The position numbers and the translations under genes are program-made. From Megalonaias nervosa (taxonomy: Eukaryota > Mollusca > Bivalvia > Unionida > Unionidae): a DNA stretch of 64,000 nt. The stretch covers positions 96,012-160,011 of the forward strand of contig JAECUM010001828.1 of NCBI GenBank assembly GCA_016617855.1, written 5' to 3'. Below, piece after piece: positions 34,071 to 46,079 of the stretch (position 1 is its first letter; each line of letters starts with the position of its first letter). The notes beneath the pieces are model-generated. The model was not told the origin of the DNA, did not search any database, and worked only from the letters and a program-made list of their open reading frames with translations.

Positions 34071-34379
34071 ATCCACCGACTGTTAGAATGGAAAGCAGGA
34101 ATGGAAGTTTCAATGAGACAGGACATATGATAAACTGCACAGCTCATGGAATACCTGAAAGATACATCTATAGTCTTATTCACAGTTCTCTGTTCTCTGG
34201 CATCAAGATTCGACAGCTTGTCGACAATGAGCCAGTCTCCACAGGGGTCTTACTTCACTATTTTAGAAACCCTTCTTTTATGGACACAGGAGTTTACACC
34301 TGTATTGTTAGGAATGGAATACCAGACTACAGAGGTGGATCATTGGATAAAAATGTGTCTGCGACTGTCTGGATTAGAG
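34071..34379 (+). CDS. Ig-superfamily receptor, exon a: Ig domain 1
   Basis: 309-nt exon with acceptor ..AATGCATTTCAG and donor GTCAGT; phase 1 at both ends, the usual state of Ig-domain exons. It reads PPTVRMESRNGSFNETG, then INCTAHG (first Cys), and closes with MDTGVYTCIVRNG, the D-x-G-x-Y-x-C signature with the second Cys about 60 residues later. The usual core Trp after the first Cys is absent (a Tyr-rich stretch instead). Several N-glycosylation sequons (NGS, NET, NCT, NVS) fit an extracellular domain. First of eight exons found; signal peptide and 5' exons are missing from the recognised set. Confidence 0.85.
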
Positions 34380-35086
34380 GTCAGTTTCATGTTGATCGTT
34401 ATATGTGTAAACATTTTTAAGCATTAGTATCAAACTCAATGCCATTAGTATGTTTTCTCAGATACAGTTGGTGAACGGTTGTCTTGCAACACAAGATTTA
34501 TTCCCATTGCACTTGAGCTAGTGTGTATATATTTATGTATGGGGTTTAATGGTATGTCAGCACAATACAGGCTCTGGTGTCAATCAAAATGCACATTCTA
34601 CAGATGTAAAGATAAAGAAATGCCCAACAACTTCAGGAAGATAAACCCTTCTAAATAAATGTAAACATAGACCTCAACTAGATAAAAGATAAAATCATCA
34701 TAGATAACCCTCCTGTAAGCCTTCAGTCAGAACAGTTGACCTCCATGTGCCACAGCAAATTTGTAGACTGTTTAAAATGAAGTGTGAGTTATACCTCAGA
34801 AAAAACAAAACTTTCAACTTTGTTCATTGAAACATTTCTTAATACTTTTGAATCACATTGTCTTTAAGGGTTAATAAGATTGCTTAAAATAAGACTTCAC
34901 ACTTTTTGTGTCACAAAAGAGAAACACAGAGAAAACATTATTACAGAACCTTGTAAACTTTACATAATGTCAGTATTTTAATCTTTAAAATTGAAAACTT
35001 GCATTGCCACATGAAAGGATTTAGACAATTGTTTTTTCTCCTCCCAAGAAACATTGTGGTTGAGTTGTATACATCTAGCAACTCAC

Positions 35087-35123
35087 CATCACAACCTCTA
35101 GGAAACGTGCACCTTCAGAGAGA
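35087..35123 (-). CDS. Possible 37-nt exon (minus strand)
   Basis: Acceptor ..CATGGTTCCCAG and donor GTGAGT enclose 37 nt open in one frame only (phase 2 to 0, reading LSEGARFLEVVM). Good signals but tiny, and it does not join either neighbouring minus exon directly by phase. Confidence 0.3.
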
Positions 35124-35347
35124 CTGGGAACCATGAGAGTGATTGACATTTGTGGAGTCAATTGGTGAAAAACATCCATGACTCATAGTGGGATAACAAA
35201 GAGTCATATTAATGTTCACTATGTTTAGCAAATTGAAATCATTCCAAAAATAGTTTCAGTGTTCAGTGCATTTATGTTTAGAAAAAGTTGGTCTGCTTCC
35301 ATGCATGACTTCCATTTGCCTTTGTAACTGATTTCAGATTCTATCAT

Positions 35348-36209
35348 TGTTACGAGTCTGTGCTCTTAAAATAAGTAACAGAAAAGAGTGAAGATGACAA
35401 CAAGCTTTGTAAAATTTAACAAATAATTTATTTCCTTAGACTATAAAGTGAAAAATGAGAAAAAATAACTTAAGAATTTTCAAATTAAATCCAAAAATAA
35501 TCCAAGAATTAAAAAAAATAGAAGTCCTAGTAATGAAAAGCCCTGAATGAAACTGAGTTCAAGTCCCAGTGAAATCTGAAATCAAAGGCAATGACATCTG
35601 TTGTGGTCAGCGAAGTGCTGCTGTGTCAACAGTCTCTTGCTGAATCACAGAAAATATTATTCAAGTTTTGAATTCAGTATAAATTCCAATAAATGTCTTT
35701 ATCCAAGAATTTTGTCAGAGTACTTTTGTATTTCAAGGGAAAAGAATCATTTGAATTCAACAGTTTGTAGAAAGTTAAATTCAACCCAAACTGGTCGCAA
35801 CATAATACAACTTAATGTGTCAAGTGTCTTAAGAATAATAGTTATAGGACTAATTAAGATGCAAAACAGATTCCCGGATGAGGGTTAAAAGTTCATTCTT
35901 CTGGAAAAAATAGAAGTTTGTACCAATTGATATATGCTAAGTGTCATGTAGTCCAGGTATGGCCTTGACTCACCTTAATGATCCTTACTTGGAGAAAGAT
36001 TAAAAAAAAGTTGTTTACCAAAACTCTCACTGATTTTGGAACAAGGTCAAGAACTAGATACAATGTTTCTATTATAAGTTGTTTATAAAAATTAAAAAAA
36101 ATCAATTCTGGACAATGTCAAATCCAGTAAACAATATTACTTTATAATAGCATGCAATGGAATTAAAAAATTTTATACGAACAAACAATTAAATTAAATA
36201 TACATAACA
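35348..36209 (-). mobile_element. Solo LTR (minus), 25575 family
   Basis: Runs from TGTTACGAGTCTGTG to ATATACATAACA. The 'gagtgaagatgacaacaagc' block and the '..ccaaaactctcactgatttt' block correspond in order to the 5' LTR reversed. No clear target duplication. Confidence 0.7.
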
Positions 36210-37916
36210 TTTGCATTTCTGATTCAGTTCATACAATATAGCCTACCAGTTTTTAATCATGATCACTGGAAAGTGGATATTGCTTAAAGTTTAGGGAATT
36301 TCACATTTTCCTCTTTTCAAAGAAATCTAACTAGGTTACTGTCAGAGAGTATATTGCTATTTATTTAAAATTCCCAAGCCATGATCATGTCAGTGTAATG
36401 TGAGAGCTCTGAAAATAATTGAGTTGATGTACATGATGGATGCTATAAACAGCTTCTTTAATGTCTCCTTGAACTGGAAATGACCTGGGGCACAAAGCAA
36501 TAATCTCATATCACTGATATTATACAGGAACACTGTTAAGTAAGTCATTTTTATACCACCTCAATTACAGAATAACAATTAATAGCGTAACATTGCAAAT
36601 ACTAGGTCATTTTGACAGGACATTTAGTTGTTTCTTGAACTCATTTATTGTTATAAGCAATAGAAATACTGAGTACCTTAAAATTGTTTCTGCTTTCAAC
36701 TCTGTCAATATATTGTGCCCAAATTATGTCAGTCATAATAGTCTGATATTGTAAGTTTTTTTGTTTCTTTTAAATGTTAATTAAAGTAAATAAATAAATC
36801 AGACCATTTGTGACTAGGTAAATTTGGATTAATTCTGGTACTGGGATCTTTCAGACCAGGTCAATATGCATGCCATCTTAGTCTCACTGGGTCTGTTTAT
36901 TAAAGATATATGTATAATGTAATGCATATAAAAAATATTAAATTTGTATGTTTCAAGATAATATTTTCAAAGAATGAAATTAAGTAAAAATTCAAGTGGT
37001 CAATATTAACTAATGAAAACAATCCTGAACCATGTGCATTGACATAGCATTGAGGTGATACCATCACTGGTACTCATTACAGGTAGTAAAACACAGCAAA
37101 ACACCATAAGGAATAGGACTGAATATATTCGAGCCTGATTAGTTTCATTCAGTATTCAGGGCCTTTAGAAGTGGGAATAAATCCTCAACTAAAGTACTGA
37201 CTACCATTTATTGGAACCGGTACCACCTTCAATCTATGATTTTCAAGCAAACAGTGCCAGCTGCCATTAGCTGGTAGCTGATATTTATTTTTTGGTGAAG
37301 AATTGCTACCAGTCATGACAGGATTATAATGATTATATGTAAATGATAGAAACAGTTACAGAGTTAAAATTATCTTGAATTTGTTTTGTACTTTCTCTGG
37401 AATATCTGTCAGTAATTGTAGCTGAGAATGCCTCTAAAATCTGTTTAAAATCTATTGATGAATTTCTTGACTTAAAATTATTTAATTATAATGGATTGAA
37501 GTGGTGCACAAGTGTGATTTAAAGCTGAGTAATGGGATATGTGGATGTGGTAAATGAACAGTGTGATGCTGTATCATGGATCATGATAATCTGGACAATG
37601 TCAGTGTTTGATCTTTCCAGCCCCTCCCTCACCCAATCTAGTCTAATGAATAGAAAACTGCATCAGAACTATCTTGTCTTTCTATATATTGATTCCACAC
37701 TTTATAGTTACATTAGGTTTAGTAAACTTTGTATTGTCAGTTGTTGCAAAATTTATGTTTAATGCAAATATTCCTTAAACTGTATAATCACAATGCAAAC
37801 TCCCAGAATGAGCCGTTGGGAGATATTAGCTTTGTATGACCTTTTAATCATATATACATTGTAATTGAGATTTTTCAGTGACAATTTTAATAGAACTATT
37901 TATTTATTGCTTCTAG
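36210..37916. other. Intron sequence
   Basis: Between the two Ig exons. AT-rich, no repeats or exons recognised; open frame 37532-37762 lacks splice signals. Confidence 0.4.
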
Positions 37917-38261
37917 GTCCTCCTAATGTAACATCCAGTGACACCGATTTCTATGCAGAAAAGGGACGTTCTGGAAGACTTGTTATTGAATTTTACAACA
38001 GCCTGCTAGATGCCAATGTTACATGGATTAAACAGATTAATCAGGCACTGGAGAAACTTGAGACTTCTGACAAGTACAATATAACTCTAGCCAATACGAT
38101 GGTTCCAGTGAAATTCTACTCAGTCCTTATCCAACAACCAGGATTTATAGCAACTCTAGAGATACAGAATGTGACAGATGAAGACTTCAGCTCATATCAG
38201 GTCTATTTGCAGAATTCTGCTGGATATTTGTCTAATTTGACATTAAACCTGGGGCCAAAAG
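37917..38261 (+). CDS. Ig-superfamily receptor, exon b: Ig-like domain 2 without cysteines
   Basis: 345-nt exon, acceptor ..TTGCTTCTAG, donor GTACAT, phase 1 at both ends so it follows exon a in frame (split Gly codon). It reads PPNVTSSDTDFYAEKG at the start of the domain, VTWIKQ with the core Trp, and ends with TLEIQNVTDEDFSSYQVYLQ, the Ig F-strand signature with Val where the second Cys should be. The B-strand Cys is also missing (RLVIEFYNS). The fold therefore seems to lack the canonical disulphide. Four or more N-glycosylation sequons. Confidence 0.85.
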
Positions 38262-39558
38262 GTACATTTCAGACAATATTATAAATTCAGATTTCTCTAT
38301 ATGATACACTATTATTTACCCCACCTGACAAACTTATTAAATGCTTCTCCTTGCTTTGGATAAAAATTAAGGTCTGAGGTTGATATGTTTATGCAGTTTC
38401 CCTGTGACATTGCTATTTATTTGACTCCATCAGTTCATGAGGGTAACATTCAACCTGCTTACAGAAAGCATCCTGTTATCAGAGATGCTCATATGTGTAC
38501 CATCATCAAATTTAGCAGCCATTTCACAGAAGAAACTTCGAATGACTTCTTCTCACACCCACTTAAGAATCTGACTAAACTGGGCAGAAAGCTTTTTGGC
38601 AAAACAAAGCTTTCACAATTTAAAAAAATGGATGACTCGCCTTAATTATAATAATAAATACTTATGATCTGGCTGCTGGTACCAGGTATGGTGTCAGTTA
38701 TTCAAATATAATCAACTAAATTCCAAATATGTTTGAAAGTTTTGATTAAAATTGCAATTTCTTACCTTTAAACAGAGTAATTGATTAAATTAGACTATTT
38801 GTTGGAATGTGATTTGTTACTTTTTTTTTTACTTTGGATAACATGTCTAGTTAAAAGTACTAATTTCAGTCTATATATTGGATATTTTAAAGGAAATTCC
38901 AGTGTCCTTGTGGCAGGTATATTTTACATTTAAAAGTGAAATTTCTCAAGGATACTAAACACTTAAACAGTGTATGTTCTTCAAAATTACACTGAACTGT
39001 TGTTTCCTTTCTTGAATATAACATTTAAATTAACTTTTAAAATTCAGTGTGGGCTTGTATGAAACTAATCACCAAGTTAATTAATATTGGATGAAATGTC
39101 ATCCAAGTTATCTGTTGCCCAGTTGTTCTTCCAGTTGGTAATTAGACAGATTTCAAGCAGACAGGCACTCTTAGGCATCCTTATGACTCTTGTAAGCTTA
39201 TGTGACTTAAGGCCATTTGAACATATGATATGGCATGCATTGTGTTTTAGGCATCATCCTTCACTTGTCCTCAACTCTTGTTGGTGAACACCTTAGAGGG
39301 ATAATTTCTGGTTATATTTAGACTAGATTGGTATGTAAGCACACATAATAATGAGGGACTCGTCTGATTGCCTGACATTCTGAACAGATAGAGGCTTTAT
39401 TTCTGATCATATTTCTTATGTAATCTTGTATCACCAAATTCTTGAATGAATTTGATTATGAGTGATATCCTTGCACATTAATGAGGTGAACATGCATCTG
39501 ATTAGTTTGGCTTGTGAATACTCTTGTGACTAAATATTCTAAAGCATTTGGTCAGACT

Positions 39559-40090
39559 TGCTGTGTAGGCTTGTATAATAAGTGTTTTGTTTACAGGTTT
39601 AAACTATATTAGAAGGCAAGGTAAAACCCAACAAGCAATCAGTTTTCCAAAATATAAATTTATTTCACTAAAATATAAAATCAAACAAAGTGAAAAAATA
39701 AAAAATAACTTACAGTATATGAATACCAAGAATATTATCCTGAATATTGTCAATTTCACATCAATCCAGAAACTACCTAAAGGTATTCCGAACTAAGGTT
39801 CTAATGTGCTTATGTACTATGCTTGCACCACTGAAGAATCAGTTCTAATAATCCAAAAACGATTTTACTTCAAGGTAAATTCCATGCAAGTAGGATATCA
39901 CTGAAGTCCTTGAATGTTTAATATAATCCAGCTGAATTATATAAATATCTAATTCCTGGAATAATTTCACAATAATTTGGCAAAGTACTGTATATTTAGA
40001 ATGAATGCTTTTGTCTCTGCAATTTCTGCATATTGAGAATGTTTTCATCTCTGCAATTTCATTGAACAAATTATAAATATATCTTACTTC
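39559..40090 (-). mobile_element. Poorly preserved LTR fragment (minus), 25575 family
   Basis: Short matches in order (TGTGTAGGCTTG, 'cccaacaagcaatcag', 'tttatttcactaaaatataa') suggest a divergent copy. Boundaries are uncertain. Confidence 0.4.
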
Positions 40091-40262
40091 CTCTCACGAC
40101 TCTTACATCAACTGAGCATAACTCTAGAATGAGATGCAGTATGCTTGATTCCATTATATAAGCACTATGTATGCATTAAATCAACACAGTTGGAATCACA
40201 GAAAAGATTTTTGACATTTAAATCATTGTGTTTTGAAATAACTTTAACATTCATCATCTTAC

Positions 40263-40433
40263 CTCTTCTAATTTTGAGCCAATTGACAACTACAGCATGC
40301 ATATTTCTGTAGGACAAATATACTTCTTGGACTGTGATGTTTTCATGACCTCCATTAAAACTAATACATGGCACACCTTGACCAAAATAGTTGTTGACTT
40401 GACCTTGGCAATCATATTTTACATGTACTTTTA
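40263..40433 (-). CDS. Internal exon of an unidentified host gene (minus strand)
   Basis: 171-nt minus exon, acceptor ..GGCTATTATTATAG and donor GTAAGATG, phase 1 in and out. It reads KVHVKYDCQGQVNNYFGQG, then PCISFNGGHENITVQEVYLS and VVVNWLKIRR, compact and protein-like with no low complexity. It joins exon 42910-42954 (phase 1) in frame. The family is not recognised. It lies between + strand receptor exons b and c, so the two genes overlap on opposite strands. Confidence 0.65.
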
Positions 40434-40616
40434 CTATAATAATAGCCAGCCACTGAATTCAAAGAATTGAATATCAATGTCATAAACCAAAATGACTAAA
40501 TGAAACTACATCATAAATTAATATATAATGTAGATATCTGTAACATAAGGATCTCAGTTGAGTATGATTATAAATGATGATACAGTTTGTATGTTAATGA
40601 GAATCCAAGCTGATCA

Positions 40617-40690
40617 GATGGTGGGAATCAAACTTGCAATTTACTGGTGATGAATCTAGTGTTTTAACCACTGAGCTATAGCAGAACCCA
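40617..40690 (-). mobile_element. tRNA-like SINE head (minus)
   Basis: The minus strand reads TATAGCTCAGTGGTTAAAAC (A box) and, about 35 nt later, GCAAGTTTGATTCCC (B box). Acceptor and T stems do not pair, so it is not a functional tRNA; a SINE fragment is the simplest reading. Confidence 0.5.
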
Positions 40691-40979
40691 TGGATGAGGA
40701 TATCAGAGATTTCTGTTATGACATCAAGGGCCATTTTGAAGGGGTTAGGAGGGAGGCAATTGTAGCAATCCCTGCTAGCTACACAGATTAACTACTTTGT
40801 ATGCCAAGTGTGTATTAAGGGTGAACAGTTTCCATGTTATTGGCCAAAGGGTTAAGTCATGGTAGAGGGAACAATACACTTTGTGTAAATTACTTGTCCA
40901 TTATTAGGCAGAGAAAATGAATATACCTGGTCTGGGAAGGACGATAAATGAGATCAACATAGTATATCAAATATGTGCT

Positions 40980-41130
40980 CCAGTAGAGCTGCAGTTGCTC
41001 AGTGGTTTGCATGCTTGAATCCTACCATGGTGTTCCCCATGGGCAAGAAACTTTACTCCAGTGGTCTTGTCACTAAATAACTTATCTGTGTTACTCTGTC
41101 CTCAGAGTTTAAACACTAAACAATTAACAT
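40980..41130 (+). mobile_element. SINE-like fragment
   Basis: Contains an A-box-like GTTGCTCAGTGGTTTGCATG and downstream 'gggcaagaaactttactcc', words common in tRNA-derived SINEs of molluscs. No clear tail or duplication. Confidence 0.45.
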
Positions 41131-41529
41131 TTTTCTTTCCCTGCTACAATTTCAGTATGTTTGAATTTAGATTCTCAAATTGACGTATGTCACCATTGTT
41201 ATGAAGGATGTCAGACCCACTTGGAACTTGCTTCATTGTGTCACCAGATTTGTACTGTGATGCATGTGATGATAAATGCAAGCACAAAACTAAGCAACTG
41301 TAAACAAAGATAAGATACACAAAATCACTTCGAAATTATGTTTGATTCAAAATTCGAATATCTTTTATCCTATAAAATTTCACTACCCCTTACATATGTT
41401 TTGTGTTTGATGTCCAATCTTTGCAGTGAAGAGTACCAAATAATGGCAATTTTACCGCCTTATCCAGACATAGAAAATTTGTGTTGAAATTTGCATAAGA
41501 TTGACATGTCCACCTTGAGTCTTCATATT

Positions 41530-42500
41530 ATGTGACATTTCCATACTTAGTCTGACTTTTGCCAACTATGATACTGCACAGTAATGTCAGTTGTCTGCCT
41601 TCTACAGTTAGCAAACTTTGGTGATCACTTGTATCGTAGGTAAGGAAGAATCTTCCGATTTTGAGGTCAAAGGTTAATGTCAATGTTATTGAAAGAACAA
41701 AATTGTTTTGAAACAATAACTCTATGATCTGCCATTTACGCTTGACAAACCTTGTGGATGGCTTGCATTTGGAGCATGGAAGAACATCAGCTGAGTGTAA
41801 CTGTAGAATGAGATGCAGTGTAACCATATTGATTTGGGTGTCATAAGGTCAAAGTCACTGAATGAAAGAATACAAATGTTTGTTTTTTTCTGTACAATAA
41901 GTTCAGTTTGTCCTCCATCAACAGTAACATACATTACAGATGGCTTTTACTTGGTGTAAGGAAAAAGGCTATCCATTTTGGGGTCATAAAGTCTAAGTTC
42001 AAGAACTGAAACTACAAGAAGAAAATTGTATCTGTATATATACAGTCACGAAACTTAGTGGTATGGATTACACTTGCGGAAAGGGGAAAAGATTTTGGAG
42101 TCAGTAGTTAAAAGGTGAAGGAAAACTGTGAATGAAAGAATAAAAATGGTTTCAGTAAAATAAAATTAGCTTTACATCACATACCTGGATCAATTTTTGT
42201 GGATAGCTTGCACTTGAGGTAAGGAATAATCTATTAAACTGAGCATCAAAAGACCAAATATCAAGGTCACTGACTGAAATAGGAAAATTAATTTTGCATA
42301 GTGCCTCAAGTTCACAACTTCCAAGCTTAACCATGTTTTGGGACAGCTTGGACTTATGGACAAGGATATGGATATGGAAAAGGGACTAAACATATGATAA
42401 GAAAATATTGTTTCTGGCAATTAAGTTTTGATCATGACCACTGACCTTAACCAGAATTCAGGGTTATTGAGACATGCTGGTCAAAAGTCTTCAGAGACAA
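41530..42500. repeat. Divergent tandem satellite, family B, main array
   Basis: About six divergent units of roughly 150 bp marked by 'ggtcaaaggt/aaggtcact', 'gaaagaataaaaatggttt'-like and 'ggatggcttgcatttgga'-like words. Minus-strand open frames (for example 41528-41827, 41722-41934, 42190-42420) are products of the repeat and not genes. Confidence 0.6.
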
Positions 42501-42909
42501 CAACTGTACCCAGCCTGTGCCTACACAAAGGATGGGGAAGGTGTATCATATACTATTCACATTATTCATGTTTCAAGTGCTAAGATTTTCTAAACCCTTA
42601 CATATCTTCTAATCTTAATTGGAATTAATAATTATGAAGCTAAAGCATTTCATTCATTGGTATACACAATGCCCCTTTGAGCATGTGGTTATAGTTGCCA
42701 TTATATAAAATTGATTAAGGTTTGCTATATGGTTTTTCATTTGTTTGCATTTCTTAAACTCACTAGATTCTCATCCTGCATGAAATGAATCATTGTAAAG
42801 GTGAAATAATTCATTCTCTGGTGCATTTGTTCTTTGACCCTATGACTTCATTGATGGTCTGGTTAAATTTTTGTCTTTTCTTATATTGTTTGATGGTTTT
42901 TTTTCACAC

Positions 42910-42954
42910 TTGGGGATGAATCAAACTCAAGCAATTCATTATACAACATATGTT
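42910..42954 (-). CDS. 45-nt internal exon (minus strand)
   Basis: Acceptor ..TTTCCTATTAACCCCAG, donor GTGTGA; phase 1 in and out. It reads HMLYNELLEFDSSP between split codons, and joins the exons at 44610-44819 and 40263-40433 in frame. Agreement of three consecutive phase-1 junctions is the main support. Confidence 0.5.
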
Positions 42955-43887
42955 CTGGGGTTAATAGGAAACTTATAGAAAGTTTGTGCTCAAGCTTTTG
43001 TTTACTTTTGTACCTTTTAACATTTGGATCAAGGTTATATATTGTATGCACAATGATTGTAAGCTTGCATGAGTTAACACAGAGACAGGACCAAATGTGA
43101 GAGTGTACATTTGTAATAAGATAATAAACCATATGCTTGAAACCTATAGCATGCAACTACAAAATGCTATCATGAAAATCCTTTAAATAGTAGAAACTTT
43201 ATGTACCTATGGAAATGTTTTACTCCAACTTGATACAAGCATTGTGATTGTGAACTGAACCACTAATTTGGCACCTTTCACATGAATTTCCACAGATTGC
43301 ATATTTTATGGCCAGCATAATATATCTCTTTTATATCTATGCCATTTAGATGTTCTAAATGATGTCCATATTGTACCAAACAGCATTATTTCATGTTCTG
43401 TGAACATAGAATGAGTTCCTGGTTATGATGGAGGATCAGATCCAACATTATAAACAAGAAAGCAAATAACAGAAGTATCCATATTTATGACAAACAAGCT
43501 GTGTATGCATTGATATGTACAACTGTATTTCTTAAACAGTCATTGCTCTAGATTTTTCCACAGTTTGAGAAATTTTAAGGAAAGTGGCACTGATAAATAA
43601 TGTGTTTGTGAATAAGACGAGCTTATAAGTTATAATGATTTACTTTAGAGTGTAATTTAGAGTATGGTTTTCATGGTAGTAGTTCCCTTCCTCCCCCAAA
43701 ACCTCCCACACAAAAATTATGTTTCTAGGATCCTCAGATTTTAATGTGAAAAAGATAAATACAAACAACAAGACTTTACCTTAAAACTGTATTTTATTAA
43801 TAAGCATCCTTGGAGAACTATTAATTATGTTTTCTTCAGTATTGTAGTATTTTCTTTAGTATTATATCACATTTGTTGTTATTTCAG

Positions 43888-44031
43888 AGAATAGGAAACA
43901 GGCAGTAAGTGAAAATGGAACAGGTTCTGAATCAGTCATTATTGGGAGTGCCCTTGGTACATTCATCACTATAGCATTTATTGTTATGGTGGTAGTGCTA
44001 TTTTATAGGAGAAGAAGACTATGCAATAATG
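43888..44031 (+). CDS. Ig-superfamily receptor, exon c: transmembrane segment
   Basis: 144-nt exon, acceptor ..TTGTTATTTCAG, donor GTAAGA, phase 1 at both ends; it follows exon b in frame. It holds a short extracellular stalk, one hydrophobic helix (VIIGSALGTFITIAFIVMVV then VLF) and the stop-transfer signal YRRRRL. This fixes the topology: Ig domains outside, C-terminus inside. Confidence 0.9.
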
Positions 44032-44609
44032 GTAAGAAATCCTAGAATAAAATAGTTTGTTATCTTATTATTGTACTCTTAATCTTCTTGTTAAGTCTTA
44101 GATATTTTTTGTTTCCAGTCCTGTATAATGTAAATGATATATATGATAGCTACCACCATTCCTATCTCACAATTTGAAACATCCATTGCTATTAGGGTTG
44201 TCCTTCCCAGTCCTTCTTTTTGTTTACATTGGCTTTTGCTGTGGCATGTATATTTTGTAATAGTAGAACATGATGTTTAAACAAATGTGAATAGGCATGA
44301 AATACTATAGTACAAAAATGCTAAGTAATATGCATTTATATATAACCTTGTTAAGTAGTTGACACTATATTTGTTTCCCTAAATTTCGTCCATATCTTTC
44401 ATCTTCAAACAGGTAATTCTAAGTTCTCAGAAAAACCTTTCTGCAGATATTCAGTATTCAGTTCATTATGTACTCATGGAAAATCCTATTGAATGTAATG
44501 AAATCAAAACATATTGGCACTATCCTCCAAGTTTGAAAATTTGTAGCTATTGTCAAATCTTTGACAGGACATTCTGACTAAAATTATATTCATTCTTGGG
44601 TTTATTTAC

Positions 44610-44819
44610 TTGTCAGTGATGCATAATGTGCACCAGGTCCAGGAAAAAAAATGTGCCACATGGCACGATATCGATATAATAATAATCTAGTATGACAGGT
44701 TTCTGTAAGAACTTGCAAAACTTGTGCAGTTAGCATTTGTTCTGTTGTATGTAATTCATTCATAATGGGTATTGTAATAAATATTATATAATTACTTTGT
44801 ACAAAGATACTGTAACAAT
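44610..44819 (-). CDS. Internal exon of an unidentified host gene (minus strand)
   Basis: 210-nt minus exon with a very good acceptor (..GGTTTTATACTTCCAG) and donor GTAAAT; phase 1 in and out. It reads IPIMNELHTTEQMLTAQVLQ, then VLTETCHTRLLLYRYRAMWH and FFPGPGAHYASLT, mostly helical with a basic-aromatic patch. It joins exon 42910-42954 in frame. The protein is not recognised. The intron between it and the next upstream minus exon found (60849) would be long, with a phase 0-to-1 exon missing. Confidence 0.65.
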
Positions 44820-46079
44820 CTGGAAGTATAAAACCAGTTAAAGATAGGGAAAGAATTGCCACTTTCATTCCATTGTTCATGTCATGACCGAGTGGAAAAA
44901 TACAACGTAATACATAACTGCATAATATTGGCTTACAGTCATCGTTTCCCTTTCATGTGTAAAAACCTTAAGACAGCAGATGGTGACCCAGCAGATTTGT
45001 AAAATACAGTAATTCCTAATTAAGATTTATCATTCACTTAGAAAACTGCCACCATAATGAAAATTATGAAGATTTTAAAGATTATCAGCATTGTTGACAT
45101 CACCCATACCATTAGTAAATTTAGCTGGAGAAATTCCATGTCCAGGACTTATTAGTTTTACTGTTTGTGGACAGTAGTTTATGTCTGTGTGAAAAGATAT
45201 GATATATAATCATAAAAAGGTTAACAGTGGCTCCTTAACTCCTATGGCATCCAAATGTTCAGGGCTAGGCAAGTCCATTGCCTTGTGTATTAAAGCTGGA
45301 ATAATCTTAAGTAAAAACCATATAGTTGATACTAAATTCCAAATTAAAAAGTGTATCAGTTGCTATATGATGAGACTTGCAATATAATTATTCTGTGTAT
45401 CAAATTAAGAAACAGAAGAGAAAACATAATGATCACAATTTGTCATGGGCTATGTATGAATGATTAAATAACTGCTGAGGATGGCATCTATCAAGAAACT
45501 ACAGAGTGATAGATTCCAATGGAATGGCTTAAAATGTGATGGCTAGTTAGATGTGAATTATATAGCTGGACAAGACCATCCTTGACTGTGTAAGGCACAT
45601 TGTTAGAATTTACTATTTACCATATACCATATATAAATTTAAGTCTTTATATTTTAGGTGATTAGAAATTCATACAGTATGCAAAAAAGAATGTTCTATA
45701 GGATCATTTTCCAGTGATTCTTTTTTTCTATGAATCAGTCAAACTAGATCTTGAATAATAAGAAAGCATTGGAGAAATATTGTTATAAAAAGTATTACAT
45801 ATTTAAATTATACATATTTATAATATTTATATACATATTTATAATATGATTCAGAAATGCAATAAGTTTTAATTGTTCATAGTTGTACAGAAACTGCTAT
45901 ACTGTTAATGTATGGGTAGACAACCTGGATGTTGGTCACTAATTGAAAGCGAGCTGTCCATGTATTAATCATGTGGACTAAATATTAGAATGTAAATTGT
46001 AATGTTATTTTACCATGTGCATATAAACCTACAGCAGCATCATTTCTTTAGCCTTTTCGTAAGAAAACCTAATTGATGT

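Noticed and set aside
40617..40690. Functional tRNA gene (minus)
   Set aside because: A- and B-box-like words are present but acceptor and T stems do not pair; a SINE head is more likely.
41528..42420. Minus-strand open frames as genes
   Set aside because: They overlap units of satellite family B and change with unit phase.
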